From: Nocardia higoensis NBRC 100133
GTDB lineage: Bacteria; Actinomycetota; Actinomycetes; Mycobacteriales; Mycobacteriaceae
DNA length: 64,000 nt
Direction of reading: 5' to 3'
Assembly: GCF_000308595.1 (NCBI RefSeq)
Contig: NZ_BAGA01000070.1
Coordinates: 1 to 64,000, forward strand
This document shows positions 11,340-20,237 of the stretch, one piece after another. Position 1 is the stretch's first letter. Each line of letters opens with the position of its first letter. The notes beneath the pieces were generated by a model. It searched no databases. It was not told the DNA's origin and worked only from the letters and a program-made list of their open reading frames with translations. A program made the translations under genes and the position numbers.

Positions 11340-12278
11340 ATGGACGATGTGGTGATCTCGATCGAAGGTCTCGTCAAGACGTTCGGACCGGTCCGCGCCC
11401 TCGACGGCCTCGATCTCCACGTGAGCGCCGGCGAGGTCCACGGTTTCCTCGGCCCGAACGGCTCGGGCAAGACCACGGCGATCCGGGTGCTGCTCGGGCT
11501 CTACCGCGCCGACGCCGGTGACGTGCGCGTGCTGGATATGGATCCGTGGCGGGATGCCGTCTCTCTGCACGCCCGGCTCACCTATGTCCCCGGCGACGTG
11601 ACGTTGTGGCCGGGCATCACCGGAGGGGAGGTCATCGACCTGATGGGGCGGCTGCGCGGCGGCCTGGATCCCCGGAAGCGGGCCGAACTGCTGGAGCGCT
11701 TCGATCTCGATCCCAGCCGCAAGGCGCGGACCTACTCCAAAGGCAACCGGCAGAAGGTCGCCCTGGTGGCGGCTCTGGCCTGCGAGACCGAGCTCTACCT
11801 GATGGACGAGCCCACCTCCGGCCTCGACCCGCTGATGGAAGCGCAATTCCAGCAGTACGTGCGCGAGTTGGTCGCGCAGGGGCGGACCATCCTGCTGTCC
11901 AGCCATATCCTCGCCGAGGTCGAAGCACTGTGCGACCGGGTGAGCATCATCCGCAACGGACGCATCGTAGAGAGCGGCACCCTCTCCGAGCTGCGCCACT
12001 TGACGCGCACCACGGTCACCGCCGAGACCCAGCGCCCGGTCGAAGGCCTGGACGCCCTGGCCGGCGTGCACGACCTGGTGCGCGAAGACGGAAGAGTCCG
12101 GTTCGAGGTGGACGGTCCAGGAATGGACGCGGCGCTGCGGGTGCTGACCGCCGCCGGCGTGCGCTCCCTGACCAGCGCCCCGCCCACGCTCGAGGAAGTC
12201 TTCCTGCGCCACTACGCCGCCGAGGGCGCGCCCGGTTCGCAGACCGCGGACTCCACATCCGAGGCGGCGACCTCATGA
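11340..12278 (+). CDS. ABC exporter ATP-binding protein
   Basis: Energises an exporter together with the permease encoded immediately downstream. It has Walker A GPNGSGKT near residue 39, a signature motif in the variant form YSKGNRQK, Walker [14 protein letters not shown] and the H-loop LLSSHIL. This signature variant is typical of drug-efflux ATPases related to tetronasin resistance TnrB2. The C-terminal 90 residues form the usual accessory domain. The ATG at 11340 is followed directly by the conserved [14 protein letters not shown] start; its stop overlaps the permease ATG (ATGA). The substrate is not predictable. Confidence 0.92.
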   Translation: MDDVVISIEGLVKTFGPVRALDGLDLHVSAGEVHGFLGPNGSGKTTAIRVLLGLYRADAGDVRVLDMDPWRDAVSLHARLTYVPGDVTLWPGITGGEVIDLMGRLRGGLDPRKRAELLERFDLDPSRKARTYSKGNRQKVALVAALACETELYLMDEPTSGLDPLMEAQFQQYVRELVAQGRTILLSSHILAEVEALCDRVSIIRNGRIVESGTLSELRHLTRTTVTAETQRPVEGLDALAGVHDLVREDGRVRFEVDGPGMDAALRVLTAAGVRSLTSAPPTLEEVFLRHYAAEGAPGSQTADSTSEAATS

Positions 12279-13930
12279 CCGTGCGAACCGGCGCGGACGC
12301 CGCGGCCACCACGGCCGCGCAGGCGCAGGCAGGCGAGATCGCCCCGCAGGGCACGGCCGGCTGGAGCACGCTCCTGGTTTTCGCGCTGCGCCGTGAACGT
12401 GTCACCCTGCCGTGCTGGGTGGCGGGAATCGGTGCCCTGCTGGCATTCCAGTCGGTCAGTAGCCAGAACCTCTACGACACGGCGGAAAAACTCCGCCAGC
12501 TCCGCTCCACCATGGGCAGTAACGCGGCCGCGGTGGCGATGGGCGGCCCCACCGGGCTGCTCGACAGCATCGGCGGCGAAGTGCTGTTCGAGATCTTCGC
12601 CTACATCGCCGTGGTCACCGGCCTGATGAGCATGTTCCTGATCGGCAGGCACACCAGGGCCGACGAGGAGACCGGACGTGCGGAACTGCTGCGATCGGCC
12701 CGCGTCGGCCGCCGCGCCCCGGTCACAGCGGCATTGGCGCTGGCCGGGATAGGGAACGCCGCGGTCGGGGTGACGCTGTTCGCCGTCGGCGTGGCCACCG
12801 GCCTGCCCGTCTCGGGAGCACTGCTGACCGGGGTCGCCATCGCCGGGATCGGTATCACCTTCGCCTCGGCGACAGTGGTGGCCGCGCAGGTCGCCGACGC
12901 CTCCCGGGTCGTCTACGGCACCGCCACCTTCCTCATCGCCGCGGCCTACGTGCTGCGCGCGATCGGCGACGTGGGCGACGGGCGGGCGGCCTGGTTGTCC
13001 CCGATCGGCTGGGGTCAGCGCACCTATCCGTTCGTCGAGGACCGCTGGTGGCCGGTGGCCTTGTTCGCGATCGTCAGCGCCGTACTGATCGCGCTGGCGT
13101 TCGTCCTGCTGGAGCGCCGCGATTTCGGCGCGGGCCTGGTGCGATCCGGTCGCGGGCGCGCGGAGGCGAGCCGGTGGCTGTCCTCGCCGCTCGGCCTGGC
13201 CTGGCGTCTGCAGCGCGGCGCGTTCATCGCCTGGGCATGCGGAGTTTTCCTGCTCGGCGTCGCGTACGGTTCCTTCGCGCAGAACATCGAGGAATTCCTC
13301 GCCGACAATCCGGCCATCGCGGAGTACCTGCCCGGCGGCGTCGAGGACGCCGTGGATTCCTATCTCGCGCTGACCCTCGGTTTGACCACCCTGCTGGCGG
13401 CGGCCTTCGGAATCTCCTCCGCCCTGCGGGCTCGCTCGGAGGAGACCGCGGGCTCCGCCGAACCGCTCCTCGCGGGTCCGGTCGGTCGCACGAGGTGGCT
13501 GGGCAGCCACCTCATGGTGGCTTTCCTGGGCGGTGCGGTGGTCACGGCGGCGGGCGGCCTGGGAGAGGGGCTGGTGCACGGCATGACGACCGACGACGCG
13601 CGGCAGCTGTGGCGTCTCACCATCGCGGCCCTGGTGCACCTGCCCGCGGTGTGGATCGTGCTGGGGGTGGCGGTACTCGTCTTCGGGTGGCTGCCCCGGC
13701 TCGGCGCCGTGGTGACCTGGGCATTCTTCGCCTACTGCGTGGTGTCGGTCCTGTTCGCCGAAGCCTTCGACCTGCCGTCGTGGTTCGACGAGGCCAGCCC
13801 GTGGTCGCATACTCCGCAGGCCCCGCTGGAGAGCGCGTCGATCACCTCGGCGGCGGTCCTGCTGGCGATCGCGGCGGTGTCGGTCGTGGCAGGCATCGCG
13901 GGCTTCCGCCACCGGGACACCGGCTACTGA
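12275..13930 (+). CDS. ABC exporter permease, tetronasin-resistance (TnrB3) type
   Basis: Membrane partner of the preceding ATPase. The 551-aa protein is very hydrophobic with about 12 predicted membrane segments arranged as two similar halves, for example [11 protein letters not shown] in the first half and [20 protein letters not shown] in the second; the motif [12 protein letters not shown] in half one parallels [13 protein letters not shown] in half two. Size and internal duplication fit the TnrB3-like single permeases that pair with one ATPase. The start overlaps the ATPase stop. Antibiotic or lipid export is plausible, but the substrate is unknown. Confidence 0.85.
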   Translation: MTVRTGADAAATTAAQAQAGEIAPQGTAGWSTLLVFALRRERVTLPCWVAGIGALLAFQSVSSQNLYDTAEKLRQLRSTMGSNAAAVAMGGPTGLLDSIGGEVLFEIFAYIAVVTGLMSMFLIGRHTRADEETGRAELLRSARVGRRAPVTAALALAGIGNAAVGVTLFAVGVATGLPVSGALLTGVAIAGIGITFASATVVAAQVADASRVVYGTATFLIAAAYVLRAIGDVGDGRAAWLSPIGWGQRTYPFVEDRWWPVALFAIVSAVLIALAFVLLERRDFGAGLVRSGRGRAEASRWLSSPLGLAWRLQRGAFIAWACGVFLLGVAYGSFAQNIEEFLADNPAIAEYLPGGVEDAVDSYLALTLGLTTLLAAAFGISSALRARSEETAGSAEPLLAGPVGRTRWLGSHLMVAFLGGAVVTAAGGLGEGLVHGMTTDDARQLWRLTIAALVHLPAVWIVLGVAVLVFGWLPRLGAVVTWAFFAYCVVSVLFAEAFDLPSWFDEASPWSHTPQAPLESASITSAAVLLAIAAVSVVAGIAGFRHRDTGY

Positions 13931-14138
13931 GCATCTGCTCGCCGATGTCGCCCGGTGCGACGAGCAGGCCTTCCCGCAGTGCTACCGCGCGACCAGCCCT
14001 GGGGGTTCGTGCGGGGCCTGCGCGGGCGCACCTGTCGGGAGGTGGCGGACCATCCGGACGTGCCGCTGCCCACGGGCAAGATCCGGATCCGCGCCGGGCC
14101 GCATCGGATGGGGGCGGCCCCGCGCATCGCTACGTGAG
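13929..14138 (+). pseudogene. Remnant of an ECF (SigK-like) RNA polymerase sigma factor
   Basis: Two pieces of a sigma-70 family gene survive in different frames. From 13929 the translation reads [15 protein letters not shown], like the start of ECF sigma region 2 (LLADVARGDEAAF in intact genes). From about 14020, in another frame, GRTCREVADHPDVPLPTGKI resembles region 4 helix-turn-helix sequence (RTYREVAELLGVPLGTVK). The middle roughly 120 residues are missing and no start codon remains. The remnant overlaps the end of the exporter permease. Recognition is by eye from conserved phrases. Confidence 0.6.
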
Positions 14139-14161
14139 GCGGCGCGCAAGGCCGGGGGAGA

Positions 14162-15190
14162 TCAAGGGCGCAGCTGGGCGGCGGAGTACCTCGGCAGGAC
14201 CTGGGTGTCGTCGCTGTGGGTCAGCGAGTCGTTGATCGCCGCCTGTGCGGCCGGCGGCAACTTGTGCATGATCTCGCGCACCCGCGCCTGACGACGGCCC
14301 ACGGCCTGACGTACCGGCATGCCCGGGGTAGCCCGCATCTGCGGGATGATGCCCTCGACCTCCTCGGCGCCGCCGTGATGATGACCGGCATCCACCATGG
14401 CCTGCTCGCGCGCCATCTGCGCCTCGTCCTTCTCCTCCGACATACCGATCGGACCGATCATCCGGCCGTTGAGGAACTGCTTCACCACCGGCTCATCGGA
14501 GGTCAGCAACACCTCACGCGGACCGAACATCACCAACTCGCGGCGGAACAACATGCCGATATTGTCCGGCACCGTCCGCGCCAGATTGATGTTGTGGGTC
14601 ACGATCAGGATCGTCGCGTCGATCTGAGCGTTGATATCGATCAACAACTGCGACAGATACGAGGTACGCACCGGATCCAGACCCGAGTCCGGCTCGTCGA
14701 CCAGAATGATCTGCGGATCCAACACCAACGCCCGCGCCAACCCCGCGCGCTTACGCATACCACCGGAGATCTCCCCCGGCAGCTTGCCCTCCGCACCCAG
14801 CAGACCCGTGAGCTCGAGCTTCTCCATCACGATCGCCCGGATCTCCGACTCCGACTTCTTGGTGTGCTCGCGCAGCGGGAAGGCGACATTGTCGAACAGG
14901 TTCATCGACCCGAACAACGCACCGTCCTGGAACAGCACCCCGAACAGCTTGCGGATCTCGTAGAGCTCGGAGTTCGAACACGTCGTGATGTCGGTGTCGC
15001 CGATGAAGATCGACCCCCGCTCCGGCCGCAACAGCCCGATCAGCGACTTCAGGAACACCGACTTACCCGTACCCGACGGACCGAGCAGGGCGCTGACCTC
15101 ACCGGCGGGAATCGTGAGCGAGACATCCTGCCAAATACGCTGCGAACCGAAGGACTTCGTCACACCCTCTGTTCTGACCTCGACGCCCAC
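14162..15190 (-). CDS. mceG: Mce transporter ATPase (MceG/Mkl type)
   Basis: ATPase shared by Mce-type lipid/steroid importers of mycolic-acid actinobacteria (Mkl family, related to MlaF). It has Walker A GPSGTGKS near residue 39, signature ISGGMRKRAG, Walker B IILVDEPDSGLDP and the H-loop VTHN. A C-terminal extension of about 90 residues with HHHGG and a Met/Ala/Gln-rich tail is characteristic of the Mkl family and stabilises it in the Mce complex. GTG at 15190 is preceded by GGAGG at good spacing; the longer in-frame start adds unlikely sequence. No mce permease or Mce-domain genes are in the window, consistent with an unlinked shared ATPase. Confidence 0.92.
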   Translation of the reverse strand: MGVEVRTEGVTKSFGSQRIWQDVSLTIPAGEVSALLGPSGTGKSVFLKSLIGLLRPERGSIFIGDTDITTCSNSELYEIRKLFGVLFQDGALFGSMNLFDNVAFPLREHTKKSESEIRAIVMEKLELTGLLGAEGKLPGEISGGMRKRAGLARALVLDPQIILVDEPDSGLDPVRTSYLSQLLIDINAQIDATILIVTHNINLARTVPDNIGMLFRRELVMFGPREVLLTSDEPVVKQFLNGRMIGPIGMSEEKDEAQMAREQAMVDAGHHHGGAEEVEGIIPQMRATPGMPVRQAVGRRQARVREIMHKLPPAAQAAINDSLTHSDDTQVLPRYSAAQLRP

Positions 15191-15535
15191 GCAAACCTCC
15201 ACAATTCTCGGCGAGCCTCCGCGATGCGATCCGGTGCTGCGCGTCAACGGCCCTCGCGGACAAGTTACTGCAAATTCTGGCCCGGGGGAATCGGGTGCTA
15301 CCAACTTGCCGGAGCGCGACACGCCGTCGACGTGGTCGGTGTCGGTGCGGAATATGTGTTCACTTGTTCCGGTCGAGACGTCAGCTGGGCGGCCGTATGA
15401 GCGGCTCGTGTCCCGTGCGGTGACGATTCGGCACCCGACCGGTGGACCGCGTTGTCAGTGGACCGTTGTACCGGCTGTAATGCTGGCGTACCGTTGATAT
15501 TCATTCTCGACGACGATTATGGACGGGGTGGGCGG
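15191..15535. other. Divergent intergenic region mceG / pucR-like
   Basis: 345 bases without a gene, expected to hold the promoters of both divergent genes. Two short direct repeats with the shared core GTGGACCG...GTTGT sit at 15442-15455 and 15458-15469, about 70-90 bases before the PucR-type gene, and could be regulator half-sites. No clear sigma-70 promoter could be assigned by eye. Confidence 0.4.
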
Positions 15536-16792
15536 ATGACCACAGCCGCTAGGGGTCGTGGCGCTGATCCGGTGCCCGGCGACGAACGGACCCACGGCGT
15601 ACGCGGGATCGGCGCGGTGTCCCGATCGGGAAGAATGGTTGGTCACTTTTCGGTCGGTGCGTCCGGTTCGGTTTCCGAACCGGCGACGGGCCGGGATACA
15701 CCGCTGGCGCGCGCCTGCCATGATCTCGCCGCCGCAACGCTGGCCGATGCCGACCCGGCCGCCGCCACCGCGCGCCTGGTGGAAGCCGCCGCCGGGTGCG
15801 CGCGCGAAGGTGTGACGCTCGCAGTGGTGCACCGGGCCGTATTCGACAATGTCCGGCGCGAATTCGACCGGTTGCGCACGACCGATACCCGGGCCGGAGC
15901 CGACCGCAGACTGTGGGAGACGCTGGAGAACATCACCGTCGCCGTCTCGTCCGGCTATCTCGACGAGGCGCGCACCCTCGGCGTGCCGCACCACAGCGCG
16001 GTGGACACCGTCACCGCGTCGCTGCTCGGCGGAATCGCCGACCCGGCCGAGGCCGACGAGTGCGGCATCGAACTCGCCGCGTCGTATTCGGTACTCGCCG
16101 TCGCACTGCCCCCGTCCGCGGCCCGCGCCGATGTCCCTCCCGCACAGCCCATCCGGGCCGCAGCGGTACTGTCCGCCGCTCCCGACGGACCGCGCGAGCC
16201 CGGTGGCAGGCAGATGTTGCGCCGAGTGCGCGCTGCTCTCGCCGAGCGCGGCGGTCCGAACGTGCTGTCCCTGCTCGGCCGCGACGGCGGCACGATACTC
16301 GTGCCCACCGCGGTGTCGGGTCGTCCCGAGGTGGCGCGCCTGGTCGACGCTGTGACCGAGGCGACAGGCGCCCCGATCATCGCCACCGTGGTCACCGGAG
16401 CCGCCCGCGTCGAACTTCCGGCCTCCGCCGAGTGCGCGCACGAACTACTGGACATGGTGCGCCGACTGCGCATGGATCCCGGCCTCTACCGCATGGCCGA
16501 TCTGGCACTCGAATACCAGATCACCCGCCCCGGTCCGGGTCTCGACCATCTCGGCACCGTCCTCGACCCTCTCGACGCGCAACCGAAACTGCTCGAAACC
16601 CTGCGCTGCCATATCGGCAACGGCCTCAATCGCCAGCGCACCGCCCGCATGCTCGATCTGCACACCAACGGCTTGGACTATCGCCTGCGCCGGATCGGCA
16701 GGTTGACCGGCCACGACCCCGGCGATGCCAGGGGAATCTGTTACCTGCGAGCGGCATTGGTGGCCCGCAGCTATCGCGAACAGGCGCGATAG
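15536..16792 (+). CDS. PucR/CdaR-type transcriptional regulator
   Basis: DNA-binding regulator whose C-terminal 65 residues match the PucR helix-turn-helix domain: LLETLRCHIGNGLNRQRTA followed by LDLHTNGLDYRLRRIGRLTG. The rest (418 aa in total) is a GGDEF-like/sensor region without a motif I recognise, with an N-terminal helical part from about residue 40 to 150. Such proteins usually control a few neighbouring metabolic genes. ATG at 15536 is preferred to an upstream in-frame start near 15452 because the additional residues are not conserved-looking. The target is unknown; it is divergent from mceG and 153 bp ahead of the MscS gene. Confidence 0.82.
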   Translation: MTTAARGRGADPVPGDERTHGVRGIGAVSRSGRMVGHFSVGASGSVSEPATGRDTPLARACHDLAAATLADADPAAATARLVEAAAGCAREGVTLAVVHRAVFDNVRREFDRLRTTDTRAGADRRLWETLENITVAVSSGYLDEARTLGVPHHSAVDTVTASLLGGIADPAEADECGIELAASYSVLAVALPPSAARADVPPAQPIRAAAVLSAAPDGPREPGGRQMLRRVRAALAERGGPNVLSLLGRDGGTILVPTAVSGRPEVARLVDAVTEATGAPIIATVVTGAARVELPASAECAHELLDMVRRLRMDPGLYRMADLALEYQITRPGPGLDHLGTVLDPLDAQPKLLETLRCHIGNGLNRQRTARMLDLHTNGLDYRLRRIGRLTGHDPGDARGICYLRAALVARSYREQAR

Positions 16793-16945
16793 GCGGCAGG
16801 CACGGCGGTGCGATTTCCCACAGCCGATCATGTGTCACCGGCGCGGGGTCCTGGGTACGCCTCCTGGAAGGACCGCTGAACGACACCGCCCGGCTGACGC
16901 GATGGTTGCCGTGGCCGGGCGACGACGGACAAGGAGCGCCGCCCG

Positions 16946-18109
16946 TTGGAGCAAGTACTACGTCCACTGATCGTCTTCGCCGCGACCATCGCGGTCACCG
17001 TATGCCTCGGCCTGTTGATGGGCAGAGTGCTGCGCTTCAGCGCGCGGAAACGACCCAGGTCGAGACTCCCGGTGCTGCTGCGCCGGGTGCAGGCGCCGTT
17101 GCAGATCTTTCTCGGCGCGGTCGCCTTGCACACCACCTACCCGCTGGCCGAGCTGAATCTGCGCCAGGACGGCATGATTCGCAATCTGCTCGCGACGACC
17201 GCCATCCTGGCCGCCATCTGGCTGGTCGTGCGCGGAGTCGACGTGGCCGCGGAGAACATGCTGCACTCCTATGCCGACCGCACCCGCGAAGTCGCGAAGG
17301 TGCGCCAGCTGCGCACCCAGCTCGGACTGGTGCGTCGGATCGTAACCGCGATCCTCGCGGTCAGCACTGCCGCCGTCGCCATCCTGCTGCTCGTGCCGAG
17401 CCTGCGTACGCTGGGCACGTCGTTGCTCGCGTCGGCGGGCGTCATCGGCATCATCGCGGGCGTGGCGGCGCAGTCGACACTGAGCAATCTGATCGCCGGT
17501 CTGCAGATCGCCTTCGGTGACTCGGTCAAGATCGGCGACACCGTGGTCGTCGAGGGGGAGTGGGGCACGGTGGAGGACATCAGCCTCGCCTTCCTCACCG
17601 TGCGGATCTGGGACGACCGCAGACTGACCATGCCGGTCTCCTACTTCAACAGCCAGCCCTACGAGAACTGGTCGCGCGGCGGCTCGCAGATCACCGGCAC
17701 GGTGTTCCTGCACCTGGACCACAGCGCGCCGGTGGCGTTGCTGCGTGCACACCTCGGCGAGTTCCTCGAGGGTCGCAAGGACTGGGACGGCCGCGATTAC
17801 GGTCTGGTGGTCACCGACAGCACCCCGACCGCGATCGTGGTCCGGGCGACCATGACCGCCGCGGACGCCGACGATGTGTGGACGCTGCGCTGCGCGGTGC
17901 GCGAGGAACTGCTCGGCTGGCTCTGGCGCGAGCATCCCTACGCGCTGCCGAAGATCCCCACCGAGATCACCACGGGCCCCGACATCGCGGGAGCGGGCAC
18001 GGACCCCGTCGGGGATGCCGATCGCGCGGACACCGATCGTGACGCCGTCGATCGCGACACCGCCGGGCGTCGCCGTCTGATCTCCTCGAACGGACACGCT
18101 CGCGCCTGA
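16946..18109 (+). CDS. Small-conductance mechanosensitive channel family protein (MscS-like)
   Basis: Membrane channel that relieves osmotic pressure or moves small solutes. Four hydrophobic segments occur in the first 190 residues; the pore helix plus beta-domain signature is clear at AGVAAQSTLSNLIAGLQIAF followed by VKIGDTVVVEGEWGTVEDI near residues 172-215. The C-terminal cytoplasmic region ends in a short charged tail. The TTG start at 16946 is supported by AAGGAG about 10 bases upstream; length 387 aa is normal. It is followed directly by a very strong terminator and appears to be a single-gene unit. Confidence 0.9.
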   Translation: MEQVLRPLIVFAATIAVTVCLGLLMGRVLRFSARKRPRSRLPVLLRRVQAPLQIFLGAVALHTTYPLAELNLRQDGMIRNLLATTAILAAIWLVVRGVDVAAENMLHSYADRTREVAKVRQLRTQLGLVRRIVTAILAVSTAAVAILLLVPSLRTLGTSLLASAGVIGIIAGVAAQSTLSNLIAGLQIAFGDSVKIGDTVVVEGEWGTVEDISLAFLTVRIWDDRRLTMPVSYFNSQPYENWSRGGSQITGTVFLHLDHSAPVALLRAHLGEFLEGRKDWDGRDYGLVVTDSTPTAIVVRATMTAADADDVWTLRCAVREELLGWLWREHPYALPKIPTEITTGPDIAGAGTDPVGDADRADTDRDAVDRDTAGRRRLISSNGHARA

Positions 18110-18118
18110 CACGACACG

Positions 18119-18159
18119 AACGGGGCCGCCTGTCCGGAGATCGGACAGGCGGCCCCGTT
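18119..18159. terminator. Strong bidirectional terminator
   Basis: Perfect 18-bp stem (arms 18119-18136 and 18142-18159; arm starts AACGGGGCCGCC) with a 5-nt loop GAGAT and a TTT on the plus side. It separates the MscS gene from the convergent lipoprotein gene. Confidence 0.9.
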
Positions 18160-18197
18160 TGCCGCTGTGGACGAGTTCGCCGCCGGGAACGTGTGAT

Positions 18198-18662
18198 TCA
18201 GCGGAACCCGAGCAGCGCGTCGGCCAGCGTGCTGACCTCGAGGGCCGCGAGCGCCTGCTGACGCACATCCGGGCAGGTCTTCGTGGTCACGTCGTCGACG
18301 ATGCCCTTGTTGCGGATCACATCGTCGTTGAGGCCTTCGTTGCGCGCCGCCCAGTTCTGCACGGTGCCGTTGAAGGTCACCTTCGCCACGGTGGATCCCT
18401 GGTCCCGCCAGTTGTCGAGGTCGGACTCGATCATGTCGCAGAGCTGCTGCGAGGCTTCCGGCGAGATCACCGGCGTCTCGGAGCCGGTGGTGCGGGACCC
18501 GGTGGTCGGCTCGGATTCCGGCGTGGTCATCTTCACCGACAGCGACGGCGCGGTGGGGGTGTCGGTGGTGCCGTCGTTGTTGTCGGAACATCCGGTGAGC
18601 GCCGCGCCCGTCACCAGCGCGCCTGCCGCCAGCATCGTGACGTACTTGCGATGAGGTTTCAT
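18198..18662 (-). CDS. Small secreted lipoprotein of unknown function
   Basis: 154-aa precursor with a lipoprotein signal peptide: basic start MKPHRK, hydrophobic stretch, and lipobox LTGC with the acylated Cys near residue 25. A Thr/Ser/Pro-rich linker (about 30-65) precedes a compact domain containing two cysteines (QQLCDMIE and TKTCPDV) that could form a disulfide. GAGGAGAAG stands at good distance before ATG 18662. Similar short lipoproteins are common in Nocardia and Mycobacterium; function is unknown. Terminates at the strong shared hairpin. Confidence 0.8.
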   Translation of the reverse strand: MKPHRKYVTMLAAGALVTGAALTGCSDNNDGTTDTPTAPSLSVKMTTPESEPTTGSRTTGSETPVISPEASQQLCDMIESDLDNWRDQGSTVAKVTFNGTVQNWAARNEGLNDDVIRNKGIVDDVTTKTCPDVRQQALAALEVSTLADALLGFR

Positions 18663-18790
18663 CAGTGCTTCTCCTCGGGTCGGGTAGGGCGGCAATACCC
18701 GATGCGTCCGAGTCGAATCGGCCGGCGCCGCGGGGCGAGAGCCCGTGTGCGGGAGCGGGTCCCGCGAGTGCTGGAAGTTTACTGTGACGT

Positions 18791-18816
18791 CCGGTTGTGG
18801 CCGAGGCCACAACCGG
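18791..18816. promoter_or_regulatory. 26-bp palindrome in the divergent control region
   Basis: Perfect 12-bp arms CCGGTTGTGGCC / GGCCACAACCGG separated by GA. It lies 129 bases upstream of the lipoprotein start and about 65 bases upstream of the biosynthetic promoter, so it is either an operator or a leader hairpin. The remainder of 18663-18880 shows no gene. Confidence 0.5.
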
Positions 18817-18880
18817 CGCCAACGCGGCAGCTCCCGCCCTTTATGGTCGCGCGTCCATGATCGCTGAGCCTTCAGTCGAG

Positions 18881-18926
18881 TTGACGGACTTGAGAAGTTC
18901 GGTCTTAATTTCTCTCAAGCTCTCAG
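18881..18926 (+). promoter_or_regulatory. Promoter and operator of the biosynthetic operon
   Basis: A -35-like TTGACG at 18881-18886 is followed after 19 bases by TAATTT. An inverted repeat CTTGAGA (18889-18895) / TCTCAAG (18913-18919) spans the spacer and -10, with a further TCTCAG half-site after it. Almost the same arrangement occurs at 30116-30152. The layout suits a TetR- or MarR-type repressor that blocks RNA polymerase; no such regulator gene is adjacent. Confidence 0.6.
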
Positions 18927-18967
18927 GGGAGTAGCGAGCCATTTCATTCTTATCTGGAAAGTCTTAT

Positions 18968-20215
18968 ATGACAACGGAATTCGTGGTTCTCGAGCAGACC
19001 AGGCAGCATCTCGGCAAGGCCAAGGCGCAGCTGGGAAGCCTGCTCGGCGGGCTGGTGGAGCATCGCTCCGAGGGGGCGCGGCTGTGGACCACCGACGGCC
19101 GGGAGTTCCTCAACTGCGGCGGCTACGGCGTGTTCCTGCTCGGCGCGCGCCATCCCAAGGTGGTCGAGGCGGTCACCGCCCAACTCGGCCGTCATCCGAT
19201 CGGCACCCGCGGACTGCTGGAGGCCTCCGCGGCGACCGCCGCCGCCGCGCTGGCCGAGATCGCGCCGCCCGGGCTGACCAAGGTGTATTTCGCCGGCGCG
19301 GGCACCGAAGCCGCCGAAGCGGCCCTGAAAATGGCTGCCATCCAGGGCCGTAACCGCCTGATCGGGGCGAACGGCGGCTATCACGGCAAGACGCTCGGCG
19401 CGCTGTCGCTCACCGCCAACGACACCTACCAGGATCCGTTCCGCGGTCTGTTGCACGGCGCGACCCGCGTCCCCTACGGCGATGCCGACGCCCTCGACGC
19501 GGCGCTCGGCCCGGACGGTTCGGACGCCTGCGTGGTGCTCGAGCCCATCCAGGGCGAGGGTGGTGTGCGGATCCCGCCCGCGGGCTATCTGAGCCGAGTT
19601 CAGCAACTGTGCCGCGAACGCGGCGCCATGCTGGTGCTCGACGAGATCATGACCGGCCTGGGCCGCACCGGGACCTGGTGGCGCGGTGAGGTCGAGCAGA
19701 TCACCCCCGACGTCCTGCTGGTCGGCAAGAGCCTCGGCGGCGGCATCCTGCCGGTCTCGGCGGCGATCGCCACCGAGGAGGCCTATGCCGCCTTCGACGC
19801 CGACCTCTGCCTGCACACCTCCACCTTCTCCGGTGCGCCGCTGGGCATGGCGGCCGCCGCGGCCACGATCGATGTGCTGCGCGAGGAGAACCTGGTCGAC
19901 GCCTCGGCCCGCCTCGGCGAACGCCTGCTCGCCCGGCTCACCGAGATCCGGGACCGGACCTGCCCGGAGCAGATCGTCGACATCCGCGGCGCCGGAGCGC
20001 TTTTCGGCCTCGAGTTCGCCGACGGAGGCCTGGCCGGTGAGTTCCTGATCGAGATGGTCGACGCGCGCGTGATCATCAACCATTCGCTCAACGCAGGCCC
20101 GGTGCTGCGCCTGACTCCACCGGCCAACCTGCAGCCGCACGACGAGGCATGGCTGCTGGAGGCCTTCGAGAAAGCCTGCGTGCGCCTCGCGGCCCACGCC
20201 GTCCGACTGCCGTGA
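18968..20215 (+). CDS. Class III PLP-dependent aminotransferase
   Basis: First gene of the biosynthetic operon, 415 aa. Family features: GGYHGKTLGALSLT (cofactor phosphate region), VLEPIQGEGG, LVLDEIMTGLGRTG with the PLP aspartate, and the Schiff-base lysine in LLVGKSLGGGILP near residue 260. Relatives include ornithine, acetylornithine and beta-alanine/diamine aminotransferases, which move amino groups to aldehydes or semialdehydes. Within a cluster containing an acyl carrier protein and a reductase-like SDR, amination of a carrier-derived aldehyde is a reasonable inference. GGAAAG lies 6-7 bases before ATG 18968; the promoter is about 55 bases upstream. Confidence 0.9.
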   Translation: MTTEFVVLEQTRQHLGKAKAQLGSLLGGLVEHRSEGARLWTTDGREFLNCGGYGVFLLGARHPKVVEAVTAQLGRHPIGTRGLLEASAATAAAALAEIAPPGLTKVYFAGAGTEAAEAALKMAAIQGRNRLIGANGGYHGKTLGALSLTANDTYQDPFRGLLHGATRVPYGDADALDAALGPDGSDACVVLEPIQGEGGVRIPPAGYLSRVQQLCRERGAMLVLDEIMTGLGRTGTWWRGEVEQITPDVLLVGKSLGGGILPVSAAIATEEAYAAFDADLCLHTSTFSGAPLGMAAAAATIDVLREENLVDASARLGERLLARLTEIRDRTCPEQIVDIRGAGALFGLEFADGGLAGEFLIEMVDARVIINHSLNAGPVLRLTPPANLQPHDEAWLLEAFEKACVRLAAHAVRLP

Positions 20216-20237
20216 TCCAACTGCTAGGAGATTCGAC

